64,000 nucleotides of DNA. It comes from an uncultured Vampirovibrio sp. Lineage in GTDB: Bacteria; Cyanobacteriota; Vampirovibrionia; Gastranaerophilales; Gastranaerophilaceae. Shown piece by piece: positions 44,260-52,873 of the stretch. The position numbers and the translations under genes are program-made. Location of the stretch: contig CAJTXZ010000013.1 in assembly GCA_910583725.1 (NCBI GenBank), positions 1 to 64,000 on the forward strand, read 5' to 3'. The notes beneath the pieces are model-generated. The model was given only the letters and a program-made list of their open reading frames with translations, was not told the origin of the DNA and did no database searches. The first letter of the stretch is position 1. Every line of letters begins with the position of its first letter.

Positions 44260-45283
44260 GTATTATCCAAAATGAAATTAATATTAACAGTGACACCGCA
44301 ACGTTAATTACAGATGCAGACGGCTTAAGGGCAAATTCAATTAATAACAGTGGTACACTTGAACTTACGGGCGGAACGCTATCTCAAGCCGTAAACGGCG
44401 GTAATATCAATATTACTGGTGATGTTTCTACAAAAGCTGATAATTTGCAAGGGATTACATATGTTGAAAACACATTAAATATAACAGGTGGTTCAATAAA
44501 ACAAGAAATAAATTCTGGGGCAACTTCTAACTTAAATATTACCGGTGATACTACCCTCAAAGCAGACCTTTCTGGAATTTCAGGAAACGTTAGCTTAAAG
44601 AACGGAGCACTAAAACTTTCTAACAAAGGCGTAATATTTACGAATTCTCAAAACTTTACTGCCGAAAATAACACAACAATTGCGCTTAACAACGGTAAAT
44701 CCGAAGATTTAAATTTTAATAAAGTCTCAATTGCTAAAGGTGACAACGTTAATTTGGAAATAGATTTTGGGGATGTCTTCAAAACCTCAGACAGCTCAAG
44801 CGTTTTAGGTAATATAAACCTTGCATTGCTTGATATAACAAAACAAACAGAAGATAAAACTTACAATTTTACCAATCTAAACAATGTAAATGTTGATTTC
44901 AAGAATGTGGAAATCCTTAAAAACTCGCAAAGTGTTGATTTTATTACTTATAATTCAGGAGATTTAAATGCTAGGAAAATCGGTAATTTGGGTTCTGCGA
45001 TAAAAAATACAATGTCAGGAGAAAACCTTTATATTTTATCAGGAGATGATGATACCGCAGGATACAACTTGCTTTCAGGTGGAAATCTTACCGTTAAAGG
45101 GCAAGGGCATTTGGTTACGACAACAGGAATTGTTGTGGATAATCAAAATGCATTAACTTTGCAAGATGTAAATGTTAAAAATGTTGTAACAGGTTCTGAT
45201 AATAAAGCAGCCATTACGGTTAATAAAGGGGCAGTGTTAAATATAAATGCTTCAAAACACAACGTTACAATTGAAGGAAGACA
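43953..45283 (+). pseudogene. Giant beta-repeat surface protein, fragment 3 (3' end lost)
   Basis: It continues the beta-helix repeats (NNGTANVMGIKFENNKTDIE and similar) after the frameshift. Homology ends abruptly near 45283, where sequence of an IS30-type transposase begins; the frame then runs on to a chance stop at 45326. No autotransporter beta-barrel or sorting domain is present, so the C-terminal anchor was lost. Together the three pieces would make about 2,000 residues. Confidence 0.65.
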
Positions 45284-45724
45284 AATACAGATCATATATA
45301 AAAGATACAGGATATTATTTAGGTAAAGATACAATATATGAACACATATATAAAACTGGGAATGAGTTAACAGAGTTATTAACAAGAAAACGCGAACGAA
45401 GACGAAAACAAAAGAATAAAAAAAATGAAAAAGTATTTAATACCAAATAGAGCAGATATAGATTTAAGATCGCAAGAAGCTGGTAATCGACTTGAGTTTG
45501 AACATTTTGAAGTTGATGCAATAGTTTCCTCTAAAGATTCAATCAGCTTTATTGATTTTTGTTCTTCTAGACAACCTGTTCACAATAACCCAAAAGCACT
45601 TTTTGATTTTGAAAATCCCGATATAAGCAAAGAAGATTATGCTAATGAGATAGTTAAACGGCTTGAAAACAATCCAGCTTTGCTAAAAACAATTTACAAA
45701 ATTATAATGGCACTAGATTATTAA
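45283..45724 (+). pseudogene. IS30-family transposase remnant fused to an unknown C-terminal segment
   Basis: One frame reads YIKDTGYYLGKDTIYEHIY and then a basic stretch RKRERRRKQ, as in the DNA-binding part of IS30 transposases. After a frameshift in A-rich DNA near 45425 the next frame reads YLIPNRADIDLRSQE and then NRLEFEHFEVDAIVS, matching the IS30 start of the catalytic domain (PNR-DI-R, EFGHWEGDTI). Homology then stops near 45525. The last 65 codons (to 45724) are unrelated to the transposase and not recognised. An ATG at 45425 could give a 99-residue product. No terminal inverted repeats were found. Confidence 0.6.
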
Positions 45725-45998
45725 ACTATTTTTTAGAGGTAATTTTATACCTCGCCGTCCTAAAACATTTCATCATTCGCCCGAGAATGGTTTCATTTTA
45801 AAAAATTCTTGGCGGGGTTTTTGACCTAGAGAAAAATTCTACAGTCGAAATCTTGCGTCTGGTAACATGAAACTATTTTTAAATTGTGAGAGGGGCTACC
45901 CCGGGGTATTTTTTAAAATTGTTACATTGCTTATTCAATCAGGGCGAGAGTTTCAGTTCATTTTATTCTATTATGTTGTTAAATGTGCTATTTTTCAT
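45725..45998. other. Non-coding region left of the tRNA-derived repeat
   Basis: It contains a possible hairpin, CCTCGCC (45750-45756) with GGCGGGG-TTTTT (45811-45822), with a long loop. No supported gene. Confidence 0.4.
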
Positions 45999-46037
45999 AA
46001 AAAATTGGCTTTCAGGGTTTGCCCAAAAGCCAATTTT
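45999..46037 (-). terminator. Intrinsic terminator after the tRNA-Met 3' end, left copy
   Basis: On the minus strand AAAATTGGCTTT pairs with AAAGCCAATTTT, followed by TT. It lies a few bases past the CCA end of the tRNA-like repeat, where a tRNA terminator is expected. Confidence 0.7.
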
Positions 46038-46043
46038 ATCAAT

Positions 46044-46088
46044 TGGTTGCGGGAGCTGGATTTGAACCAACGACCTTCGGGTTATGAG
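46044..46088 (-). repeat. Attachment site: 3' half of tRNA-Met(CAT), left copy
   Basis: 45 bases identical to 60108-60152. Read on the minus strand they run from the anticodon loop (CTCATAAC) through the T arm (GGTTCAAATCC) to the encoded CCA end. The 5' half of the tRNA is missing to the right, so it is not a working tRNA gene but the duplicated crossover region of an element integrated at tRNA-Met. Confidence 0.85.
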
Positions 46089-46701
46089 AAGCCGAAAGCT
46101 AGTTATAGCAAGCTTTTTGTGTGAAATAATGAGAAATGAATTTTTAGACACGGCAAGGATTTTAGCTTTTTTATTTTTCACATAATTTCTTATGAATAAA
46201 CATTTATTTTAGATTTTATGGTGACAATTTGGTGACAAAATTGGATATAAAAAAGATTGTTTTTTGCTTTTTTATTTCAATTAAAAATATTTTGAATGAG
46301 TTTTATAATTACAAAATTACATTCCATATGAAATATAGCTGAAATAAAAGCAGTATAATAATTTCAGTTGTAATACAAAAGTAATTTTTTGTAATTTTAC
46401 TATTGTATTTTGATTTGTATGGCAAATAAGGTTTAATCCCCCTAAAATCAACAGTTTACGACCATTTTTATTTGATTTATAATATTTAAAAAGGCTAAAA
46501 AGTAGATATATCTTTCTTTTAGCCGATTTTGTGTTACTTAAATGAGCATTTTAAAAGAATTTTCGCTTAATTGAAATTTATTCTATTTTACTCAATTCAG
46601 ATTAAAGCAGATTAAACGGAATATTACCCCTATATATAAATACTCATAAAAGATTTTTCGGCTTAACCTGAATTAATCTGCAATTAACCAAAGGAAACAT
46701 T
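46089..46701. other. Non-coding left end of the element
   Basis: It holds the arm-site-like motif, a possible terminator (GGCTAAAA/TTTTAGCC, 46493-46524), two direct CAGATTAA copies (46598-46605, 46608-46615) and one inverted TTAATCTG (46673-46680) just before the methylase-like gene. No ORF is supported. Confidence 0.5.
46220..46238 (+). repeat. Arm-site-like motif, left
   Basis: GGTGACAATTTGGTGACAA, two direct GGTGACAA units, identical to 60029-60047. It lies 132 bases inside the left attachment site. Confidence 0.6.
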
Positions 46702-47433
46702 ATGGATTATTTAAAAGAATTTATTTCAAAACTACAAAGTTTAGATAAATCAAAGAACATTGCAACTGTTTTTAAAGATTTTCTAACATTAAGCACCTGT
46801 TCATTGGCACAGCCTTTTTGTCGAAGTCCAAATATAGAACAAAAGTACAAAAATACAATATGCAATTATTCAAAAGAGCAAGCAGAAGAATTTTCAAAAC
46901 TGCTTGCTCTTTTAATTTCAGCACTTGAAGAAAAACACCAAGATTTTTTAGGCAAAGTCTTTTCGGATTTAAACCTTGGCAAATCAAATAAAGGCCAATT
47001 CTTTACACCATATCACGTTAGCAAAATGATGAGCAAAATCAATATATCTGATATTGAACATCAGCTTGAAGAAAAAGATTTTGTTACTTTGTTAGAACCC
47101 TGCTCAGGAAGTGGCGGAATGATTATAGCTTATGCTGAAACATTGAAAGAAGAAGGCTATAACTATCAACGCCAATTATACGTTGAAGCAATAGATATTG
47201 ATGAAATATGTTTTATGATGACGTATATTCAACTGTCTTTATATGGAATTCCAGCTAAAGTGCTACTGGGCGATAGTTTAGCTCTTAAATTTCAAAAAAG
47301 TTTATATACCCCACTATATTTCATAAATGGCTTTTTCTATAAATTAAAAGCAAAAGACAATATTCCAAAGCCTGATATACCAAAGGAAATAATCCCGACA
47401 CAACTTTCGTTGTTTAAGGAGGTTTTGGTATGA
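46702..47433 (+). CDS. N6-adenine DNA methylase-like protein lacking the catalytic motif
   Basis: A 243-residue protein of the HsdM-like N6 methylase group. GQFFTPYHVSKMM (99-111) and the SAM-binding motif I EPCSGSGGM (132-140), then EAIDIDEICFMM, are clear. The NPPY/F catalytic motif expected after the LLGDSL segment is absent; that place reads TPLYFING. Many plasmid and element homologues share this loss, so it may bind SAM or DNA without methylating. AAAGGAAA precedes the ATG. The next ORF overlaps its stop. Confidence 0.8.
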   Translation: MDYLKEFISKLQSLDKSKNIATVFKDFLTLSTCSLAQPFCRSPNIEQKYKNTICNYSKEQAEEFSKLLALLISALEEKHQDFLGKVFSDLNLGKSNKGQFFTPYHVSKMMSKINISDIEHQLEEKDFVTLLEPCSGSGGMIIAYAETLKEEGYNYQRQLYVEAIDIDEICFMMTYIQLSLYGIPAKVLLGDSLALKFQKSLYTPLYFINGFFYKLKAKDNIPKPDIPKEIIPTQLSLFKEVLV

Positions 47434-47480
47434 CACTTTTTGGCATAGGTAACCTCGATAATAAAATTAAGGAGGCAACC

Positions 47481-47882
47481 ATGACAAAAGATGATTTGCA
47501 CAATATATTTGATGAAAATGGACAACATAAGCTAAACAAATTTTCAACAGAACCCACCATTAAATTCAGTATTGATTTTTTTGAAGAAAAGCTAAAAGTT
47601 TTTGTAATCATTCCTGAAATAATAAAAATTAGTGCAAACAAGGTTATAGGCTCGCTTGAAAATGCAAGGCGTGAGCTTATCTTATCAAAAGATTTTAAAA
47701 TTTCATCTGATTTTAACAAGGTAACAATTGATAATATTGAACACGAAATACCTAAATTCTTCAACAGGAAGGCAATGAAAAATGAAGATAAAAACACTTG
47801 GGAGATAATTTTTAGGCAAATTTTTCGAGAAAGCATATTTAACGAAATGCAAAGTTATAAAGATACAAATCAAAGAAAGTAA
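47481..47882 (+). CDS. Element protein of unknown function
   Basis: About 133 residues, mixed alpha/beta, with no motif I recognise. The ATG at 47481 is chosen because AAGGAGG (47469-47475) lies five bases upstream. An in-frame ATG at 47430 that overlaps the methylase stop would add 17 residues, so that start may instead serve translational coupling. It is conserved in position with the methylase-like gene only as far as this window shows. Confidence 0.65.
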   Translation: MTKDDLHNIFDENGQHKLNKFSTEPTIKFSIDFFEEKLKVFVIIPEIIKISANKVIGSLENARRELILSKDFKISSDFNKVTIDNIEHEIPKFFNRKAMKNEDKNTWEIIFRQIFRESIFNEMQSYKDTNQRK

Positions 47883-47916
47883 AATCCTTATAATTTTTAT
47901 TATAAGGAGAAAGATT

Positions 47917-48150
47917 ATGAAAATTTACAAAGCAACAATTGTTCCAACTATTTCAGGCGGTAATATTGAAGTTAGAATTTCAGCAAATAGCGCAAGTCAA
48001 GCTATAGGATTAATAAAGACATTACCATACTTTAAAAGCTTTGTTAAACAACCAACACAAGAAGGTAAGGAAAATCATCTTTCAAAAATAAGTGAGCTTA
48101 TTAAAAAGGCTAATGCTGATGAACAAGTGGATTTAGGAACCATGGGTTAA
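47917..48150 (+). CDS. Small element protein of unknown function
   Basis: A 77-residue protein. A beta-rich start (KIYKATIVPTISGGNIEVRISA) is followed by a helical part (ASQAIGLIKTLPYF) and a charged tail. TAAGGAG (47903-47909) precedes the ATG. It is the last plus-strand gene of a three-gene cluster and is convergent with the NTPase gene, with only 13 bases between them. Function unknown. Confidence 0.65.
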   Translation: MKIYKATIVPTISGGNIEVRISANSASQAIGLIKTLPYFKSFVKQPTQEGKENHLSKISELIKKANADEQVDLGTMG

Positions 48151-48163
48151 ATTGTAGTTTATT

Positions 48164-50815
48164 TTAATCAGTGATTAGCATCATTTTATAGCTATTATAG
48201 TTCTCGTCATAAGACAGCACTTTGCATTTTACTGTGTCATCTACTTTTAATTCCAAGTACTTTGTTTCTGATAAATTTGATGAACTTTCATTAACTGCTA
48301 AAAAACCACGTTTATCATTATTAAAAGTAAGTAAAATAGATTTTTTTTGACATTGTCTAATAACGCAGTCAACTACACTATCAATGCATTGCTGAGTTTC
48401 CTGATAATCTTTATCCATATTTGCTATTACTAATTTTGATTCTTCAAGATTATATTGCTGAGTAATTTCTGCCTCTTTCATATAAATGCTGGGTTCGGCA
48501 AAATATTGTTTGCGATAATTGATTAAATAATCAAGCATTTCTATTGCGTTCTGAACCTGTGTTTTTAGATTCAAATGACAAGGGGAAGCTAAACGCCTGC
48601 TTATTGAACCTTTGATTTCTGTATTATGGTACAATGTAGCCTCAGAGCAAGCAGACAAATAACTTAGATTTTTTAATAACTTCAAATGCAAACTACCTGA
48701 TGTAGAAATTTTAACTAAATCTTCAATATTTACATTATCAGTTAGATTTTCTTCTAAAATCAATCCTTTATTTATCAAAAATTTAAGTTCTCTCAATATA
48801 ACATCTTGCTTGTGTCCGTACATTTCCAAGTCTTTTGTTAACTTTCTAATATGATGAAAGCCTAAAATGCCGTTGGTTCCAAGAATATTTTTTTGTATAG
48901 AAAGCCAATACAAAATATCAAGTCTAACAAAAGGGTCTGGGGTGTCATCTTTAAAGTCAGATGAAAATATGTTCACAAAGTTTGAATTTAATTCATCGTA
49001 ATATTTTCTATTTTTACGTAATAACGCATTCATTATTTTATGTGAGGGCATTTTAAATTCAGTCCCTAAAAGCTTCATCCCCAATATTTCATGAGTATTT
49101 ATATGACCACTTTTGCATAAATCTTCAAATAGTTGAATAGCATATCTTAAATCACCATTGGAAAGCCTGTAAAATATATTTTTTGCCCAATCGTCGGTTC
49201 TTACAACATGCAAAATTTGCCTATAATAATCAATCAATTCTTCGGGTTTTATTCGCACTTGAATATCATTGTCCAAAGAATAATGCTTTTCTTTTGCTGC
49301 TTTATTTATTCTTTCAATATATTCTAATCTAGATATTAATACTTTGAATAAATCGGGTGCATCAATCCTGAAAACCAAATCCCTAACAAACGTGTCCAAT
49401 GGCGGTTCATTTTTATACATATCATATGTAATATCACGCATTGGCAAGATTATTATACATTTAAAGCTATCTTTCAGCCATTGTGTAACCTCAAACATTA
49501 ACAATTGTTCTTCTTTATTTTTTTTATCACAGTTATCAAAGGTAACTATCAATTGTTTTTTCTGATATTCCTTAAGGTAGTTAATTATTGAGGATAGAGT
49601 TTTATCAGAATTACTTTTTAATGTTTTGATTAAATTGTATAATTCTTGATTGTAAAGTTCTTCATTTTTTTCAATATATTTTCCCTCACATTTTTTAAAA
49701 TTTTTAATGTCTTCACTATATAGCTGTTCAACAATTTCAATAGTTTCAAAGTCAATTTTATTGTGGTAAAGTTCTTTGATTTTTTCAATTATTTTATCCT
49801 TTACCCATTCATAAATAAGACTTTTATCAAGCGGAGCATTATTCATATCTAAAAATACCCACTCGCACTTGCAAGATAGATTTTCATAATTATCATCCAT
49901 AATCTTATTTTTAAAATATCTTACAAAGGTAGATTTACCACTACCACGTTTTCCTATTAATAATAGCAGAGGGAATTGTTGTTCCTTTTCGTCAATAAAA
50001 GTTTTTATATTTATAGCCAATTCATGTGGCTTATTGGTTGAAATGATAGAAGCATCTTTTAAACTAGAATGTTGTATATTTTTAATTTCTCTATAAATTG
50101 GTTCAATATGCTGCTCTCTTTTTCTAGAGTACACATACGCATTTTTAACTATTTCTGTTTTGTCTTGTTCATTTTGTGGGTCAAATATGTTGCGATATCT
50201 TGAAACTAAAGCGCTTCCGAAATCATTCATGCACATTTCGGAATTAATTGTATTTTTCCCACCAAGTTCAGAAACTGGGGAAGCATAAAACGCTTTTCCT
50301 TTGTTGGTTATATACATATTATTAACTTTCGTCAAAAGTGCATTTTTCGAAAGTTTGTTAATAATTTCAATAAAGTGACTATTGCCACAATTGAAATCTT
50401 CAAATAGTAATTTATCAAATGGTGTTTGGTTATCAGTATAGCCAAACCAAGTTTCTTTTCCATTGGATACAATAACATACTGGCATGGATTAGAATTATG
50501 AGTATGTTTACAGTTTATCTGATTTGCATACATCTGTGCTTCAGCAAAAGCTTCATCTAAATCAACCTCAGGATTTTTTGCTTCAGCAACTATTACAGGT
50601 ATCCCCCTAAGTGAAATCAAATAGTCAGGTACATAAGTTTTCTGTTGTTTCCCTTTATTTATTAAGTATGCTTTTATGCTGGATTTTGTGGAAATATTAT
50701 AATCTTCATAGCCAAGTCCTATTGGATTATCTTTGGAAAACAACTTGTATATAAATTTTTGCTCAACATCACTTTCTGATTTTAGCGACTCCAATGAACA
50801 ATACAAATTTTCCAT
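48164..50815 (-). CDS. PD-(D/E)XK nuclease fused to a P-loop NTPase; candidate anti-phage defence protein
   Basis: An 883-residue protein. The N-terminal 150 residues look like the nuclease domain of type I restriction R subunits: E18, D64 in VPDYLI, and E78-x-K80 in IVAEAKNP. A P-loop NTPase follows, with Walker A GKRGSGKS (288-295) and Walker B LIVTFDNCD (about 422-430), in the style of STAND/KAP/AAA proteins. The C-terminal 400 residues are helical with winged-helix-like parts and end in a small beta domain (VDDTVKCKVLSYDENYNSYK). No helicase motifs are seen, so it is not HsdR. The start at 50815 has AGGGAGAG six bases upstream. It likely senses a phage or DNA signal and cuts nucleic acid. 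Confidence 0.8.
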   Translation of the reverse strand: MENLYCSLESLKSESDVEQKFIYKLFSKDNPIGLGYEDYNISTKSSIKAYLINKGKQQKTYVPDYLISLRGIPVIVAEAKNPEVDLDEAFAEAQMYANQINCKHTHNSNPCQYVIVSNGKETWFGYTDNQTPFDKLLFEDFNCGNSHFIEIINKLSKNALLTKVNNMYITNKGKAFYASPVSELGGKNTINSEMCMNDFGSALVSRYRNIFDPQNEQDKTEIVKNAYVYSRKREQHIEPIYREIKNIQHSSLKDASIISTNKPHELAINIKTFIDEKEQQFPLLLLIGKRGSGKSTFVRYFKNKIMDDNYENLSCKCEWVFLDMNNAPLDKSLIYEWVKDKIIEKIKELYHNKIDFETIEIVEQLYSEDIKNFKKCEGKYIEKNEELYNQELYNLIKTLKSNSDKTLSSIINYLKEYQKKQLIVTFDNCDKKNKEEQLLMFEVTQWLKDSFKCIIILPMRDITYDMYKNEPPLDTFVRDLVFRIDAPDLFKVLISRLEYIERINKAAKEKHYSLDNDIQVRIKPEELIDYYRQILHVVRTDDWAKNIFYRLSNGDLRYAIQLFEDLCKSGHINTHEILGMKLLGTEFKMPSHKIMNALLRKNRKYYDELNSNFVNIFSSDFKDDTPDPFVRLDILYWLSIQKNILGTNGILGFHHIRKLTKDLEMYGHKQDVILRELKFLINKGLILEENLTDNVNIEDLVKISTSGSLHLKLLKNLSYLSACSEATLYHNTEIKGSISRRLASPCHLNLKTQVQNAIEMLDYLINYRKQYFAEPSIYMKEAEITQQYNLEESKLVIANMDKDYQETQQCIDSVVDCVIRQCQKKSILLTFNNDKRGFLAVNESSSNLSETKYLELKVDDTVKCKVLSYDENYNSYKMMLITD

Positions 50816-50869
50816 TAAAACTCTCCCTGTAATGAGGAGATTATAACACATGTTGATATAAAAATATAC

Positions 50870-51433
50870 TTACAAATCCAAACTCAAATAAACATCGTCC
50901 ATTTCATCTTGCGTGGTTCCGATATAGCGAAGTGTTACACTGGGGGAGGAATGGTTAAAAAGCCTTTGAATTAAAGCTATATCATATCCATTATTATATG
51001 CGTGGTATCCAAAAGTTTTCCTTAGTGTATGGGTTCCAATTTTTTCTTTAATTCCAACAGATTTTGCCACATCATTAATAATTTTATAAGCTTGATTGCG
51101 CATTAAAAAGCCCTTATTCTTTCTTGATAGGAATAAGGGCTCATTTTCTTTATAATCTCTTGTTTTTAAATATTCTTTAATTGCTGATTTTGTGTTATTT
51201 GATAGTGGAAAATCTTTATACTTACCTGTTTTTATTTCTCTTAACCTAATTCTATCTTTAACTTTATTCTTTTCAATAACATCTGATATTTTAAGTTTAA
51301 GCAAATCACTTATCCTTAATCCGGAGTTAATTCCAAGAACAAATAAGCAATAATCTCTCAAATTTTGACTCTTTAAAAGCTTTTTAATTGTTTCAATTTG
51401 TTTTAAATTCCTTATCGGTTGCACAAATTCCAT
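50870..51433 (-). CDS. Short tyrosine recombinase
   Basis: A 187-residue protein that is almost only the catalytic domain. It has the first Arg in SGLRISDLL, a Lys in TGKYKD, HTLRKTFGYHAY with HxxR, the second His in NHSSPSVT, and the nucleophile Tyr in RYIG. All catalytic residues are present. Such compact XerC-like integrases occur on Gram-positive type phages and elements. It lies upstream of the nuclease-NTPase gene on the same strand (54 bases), away from the element's ends. Its role may be resolution or inversion. Confidence 0.85.
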   Translation of the reverse strand: MEFVQPIRNLKQIETIKKLLKSQNLRDYCLFVLGINSGLRISDLLKLKISDVIEKNKVKDRIRLREIKTGKYKDFPLSNNTKSAIKEYLKTRDYKENEPLFLSRKNKGFLMRNQAYKIINDVAKSVGIKEKIGTHTLRKTFGYHAYNNGYDIALIQRLFNHSSPSVTLRYIGTTQDEMDDVYLSLDL

Positions 51434-51632
51434 AAATTTAAACCTTTCTAAATGGCTGAAATCCAGTCATAATCAATAATACACAATATATTAATTATTA
51501 TAATTTATGTATTATTCTATGTACACCTTAATATTTACAAGGGTTTACAATGGTTTTAAAAATTAACAAGGATAATAATTACAGCTAATTTGGTGAATGA
51601 TACAAAATTATATTGTGTATTATTCAAAAATG

Positions 51633-51842
51633 TTAAAAAAAATATTTGATATCAACTTCAAAATAATTTGCAAGATTATATAATGTCTCAACCGTAGCTA
51701 AATTTTTTCCACGTTCAATGCAAGATATATGCTCTCTTGACATATTAACATATTCGGCAAGTTTCTCTTGAGAGATTCCTTTTTCTATACGCAATCCCTT
51801 AAGTTTTCTGCCTATCTCGTTTCTAAGCTTACGTAAACCCAT
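51633..51842 (-). CDS. Xre-family helix-turn-helix regulator
   Basis: A 69-residue, single-domain HTH_3 protein (GLRIEKGISQEKLAEYVNMS, then REHISCIERG), the usual size of a small element repressor. There is no ribosome binding site; TGA-CACAAT ends six bases before the ATG, so it may be leaderless. It diverges from the secreted protein gene at 51974. Two inverted repeats in the shared region (51858-51875 and 51876-51891) are good operator candidates. Confidence 0.85.
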   Translation of the reverse strand: MGLRKLRNEIGRKLKGLRIEKGISQEKLAEYVNMSREHISCIERGKNLATVETLYNLANYFEVDIKYFF

Positions 51843-51857
51843 ATAGGCATTGTGTCA

Positions 51858-51891
51858 TGTAATGTTAATATTACAGTAAGATTGTTCTTAC
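51858..51891. promoter_or_regulatory. Twin inverted repeats, candidate Xre operators
   Basis: TGTAATGTTAATATTACA (51858-51875) and GTAAGATTGTTCTTAC (51876-51891) lie back to back between two divergent genes. Confidence 0.5.
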
Positions 51892-51973
51892 AAAAATAGA
51901 TAAAATGCTTTAATAACATGGGTTTACAAGATATTATTTTATAATAAAATTTTATAAAAAGGAGGATGAAAAT

Positions 51974-52810
51974 ATGAAAAAGAGAATTTTACTTACTCTG
52001 ATTGCAATTATTGGTGGAGCTGCCGCATTTGCTGGCACTATGACCACGGAAAAAGACATAGGCTCTTGTATTGCAAGAAACATATATGGTTTTTGCGTAG
52101 AATCCAAAACACATTATTGTGCATCAGTTGCAAAAGATACGGGTAAATGTAGCATATGGTTTTCAAAATCAAAATCAGATTTTAATAATGCCCAAGAGCA
52201 ATTTAATGCTTTTAATAAAGATATTCAAAATGCAATAAATAAAAATACATCAACAAAAGATATTAACATAAGAAATAACGCCAAAAAGAAAGTATCTATT
52301 GATAATACAATATATGAGACTAGACAAAAATTTATCCAAGAGGCTAGTAGTTATGAAAGAAAAGCCGGTTTTGGAATTGATGAAAAACATAATATTGAAA
52401 TGGCAAAATTATTAGAAAGCAAGGCTCGAATGCTACAAGAGTTGAAGAAGGGGTCTGAGTATTTAATTAGCGGATATGAAAATTCATTTAAAGCTTATGA
52501 AAACAAACAATTAAGCGAAGATGAATATAAACAGGTGCTTTCTAAACTGGACATTAAAAATCAGAAAATTGAAAAAATATATAACCAAATCTTAAACATA
52601 ACAGAAAATACAAGCGATTATACTTATGAAAAAATAAACCAAAATATATGGATAGCATCACCTATGGGTGATGCAATGAGAGGGGCTTCTGGTTATCCAA
52701 GCGAAACTTGGGATCTAAACGAAAAAATGCCCGAAGCAGTTAAGACAAAAATTGATAATGTATTAAATAGTAATGGTGCAATGAAAATTAGAAATTTTTT
52801 ACAACGGTAA
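51974..52810 (+). CDS. Secreted coiled-coil protein of unknown function
   Basis: A 278-residue protein with a Sec signal peptide (cleavage likely after AFA, residue 20). The next 40 residues contain five cysteines (GSC, GFC, HYC, KCS), and a long helical part follows (about 70-220). An excellent AAGGAGGATG site precedes the ATG. It is divergent from the Xre gene and followed by the zinc-ribbon membrane protein. Not recognised; it is cargo of the element, active in the periplasm or at the surface. Confidence 0.7.
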   Translation: MKKRILLTLIAIIGGAAAFAGTMTTEKDIGSCIARNIYGFCVESKTHYCASVAKDTGKCSIWFSKSKSDFNNAQEQFNAFNKDIQNAINKNTSTKDINIRNNAKKKVSIDNTIYETRQKFIQEASSYERKAGFGIDEKHNIEMAKLLESKARMLQELKKGSEYLISGYENSFKAYENKQLSEDEYKQVLSKLDIKNQKIEKIYNQILNITENTSDYTYEKINQNIWIASPMGDAMRGASGYPSETWDLNEKMPEAVKTKIDNVLNSNGAMKIRNFLQR

Positions 52811-52873
52811 GTTAATTGCTAGCACCAAAGCTGTTTTTCAAAAAGAACCATGTAATTGAAAAGGAAAAGAATA

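Noticed and set aside
46044..46088. Functional tRNA-Met gene
   Set aside because: Only the anticodon loop to the CCA end is present; the D arm and 5' acceptor strand cannot be found to the right. The same holds for 60108-60152.
48164..50815. Type I restriction R subunit (HsdR)
   Set aside because: Only the N-terminal nuclease domain fits. The ATPase part lacks the DEAD-type helicase motifs, and no hsdS is nearby.
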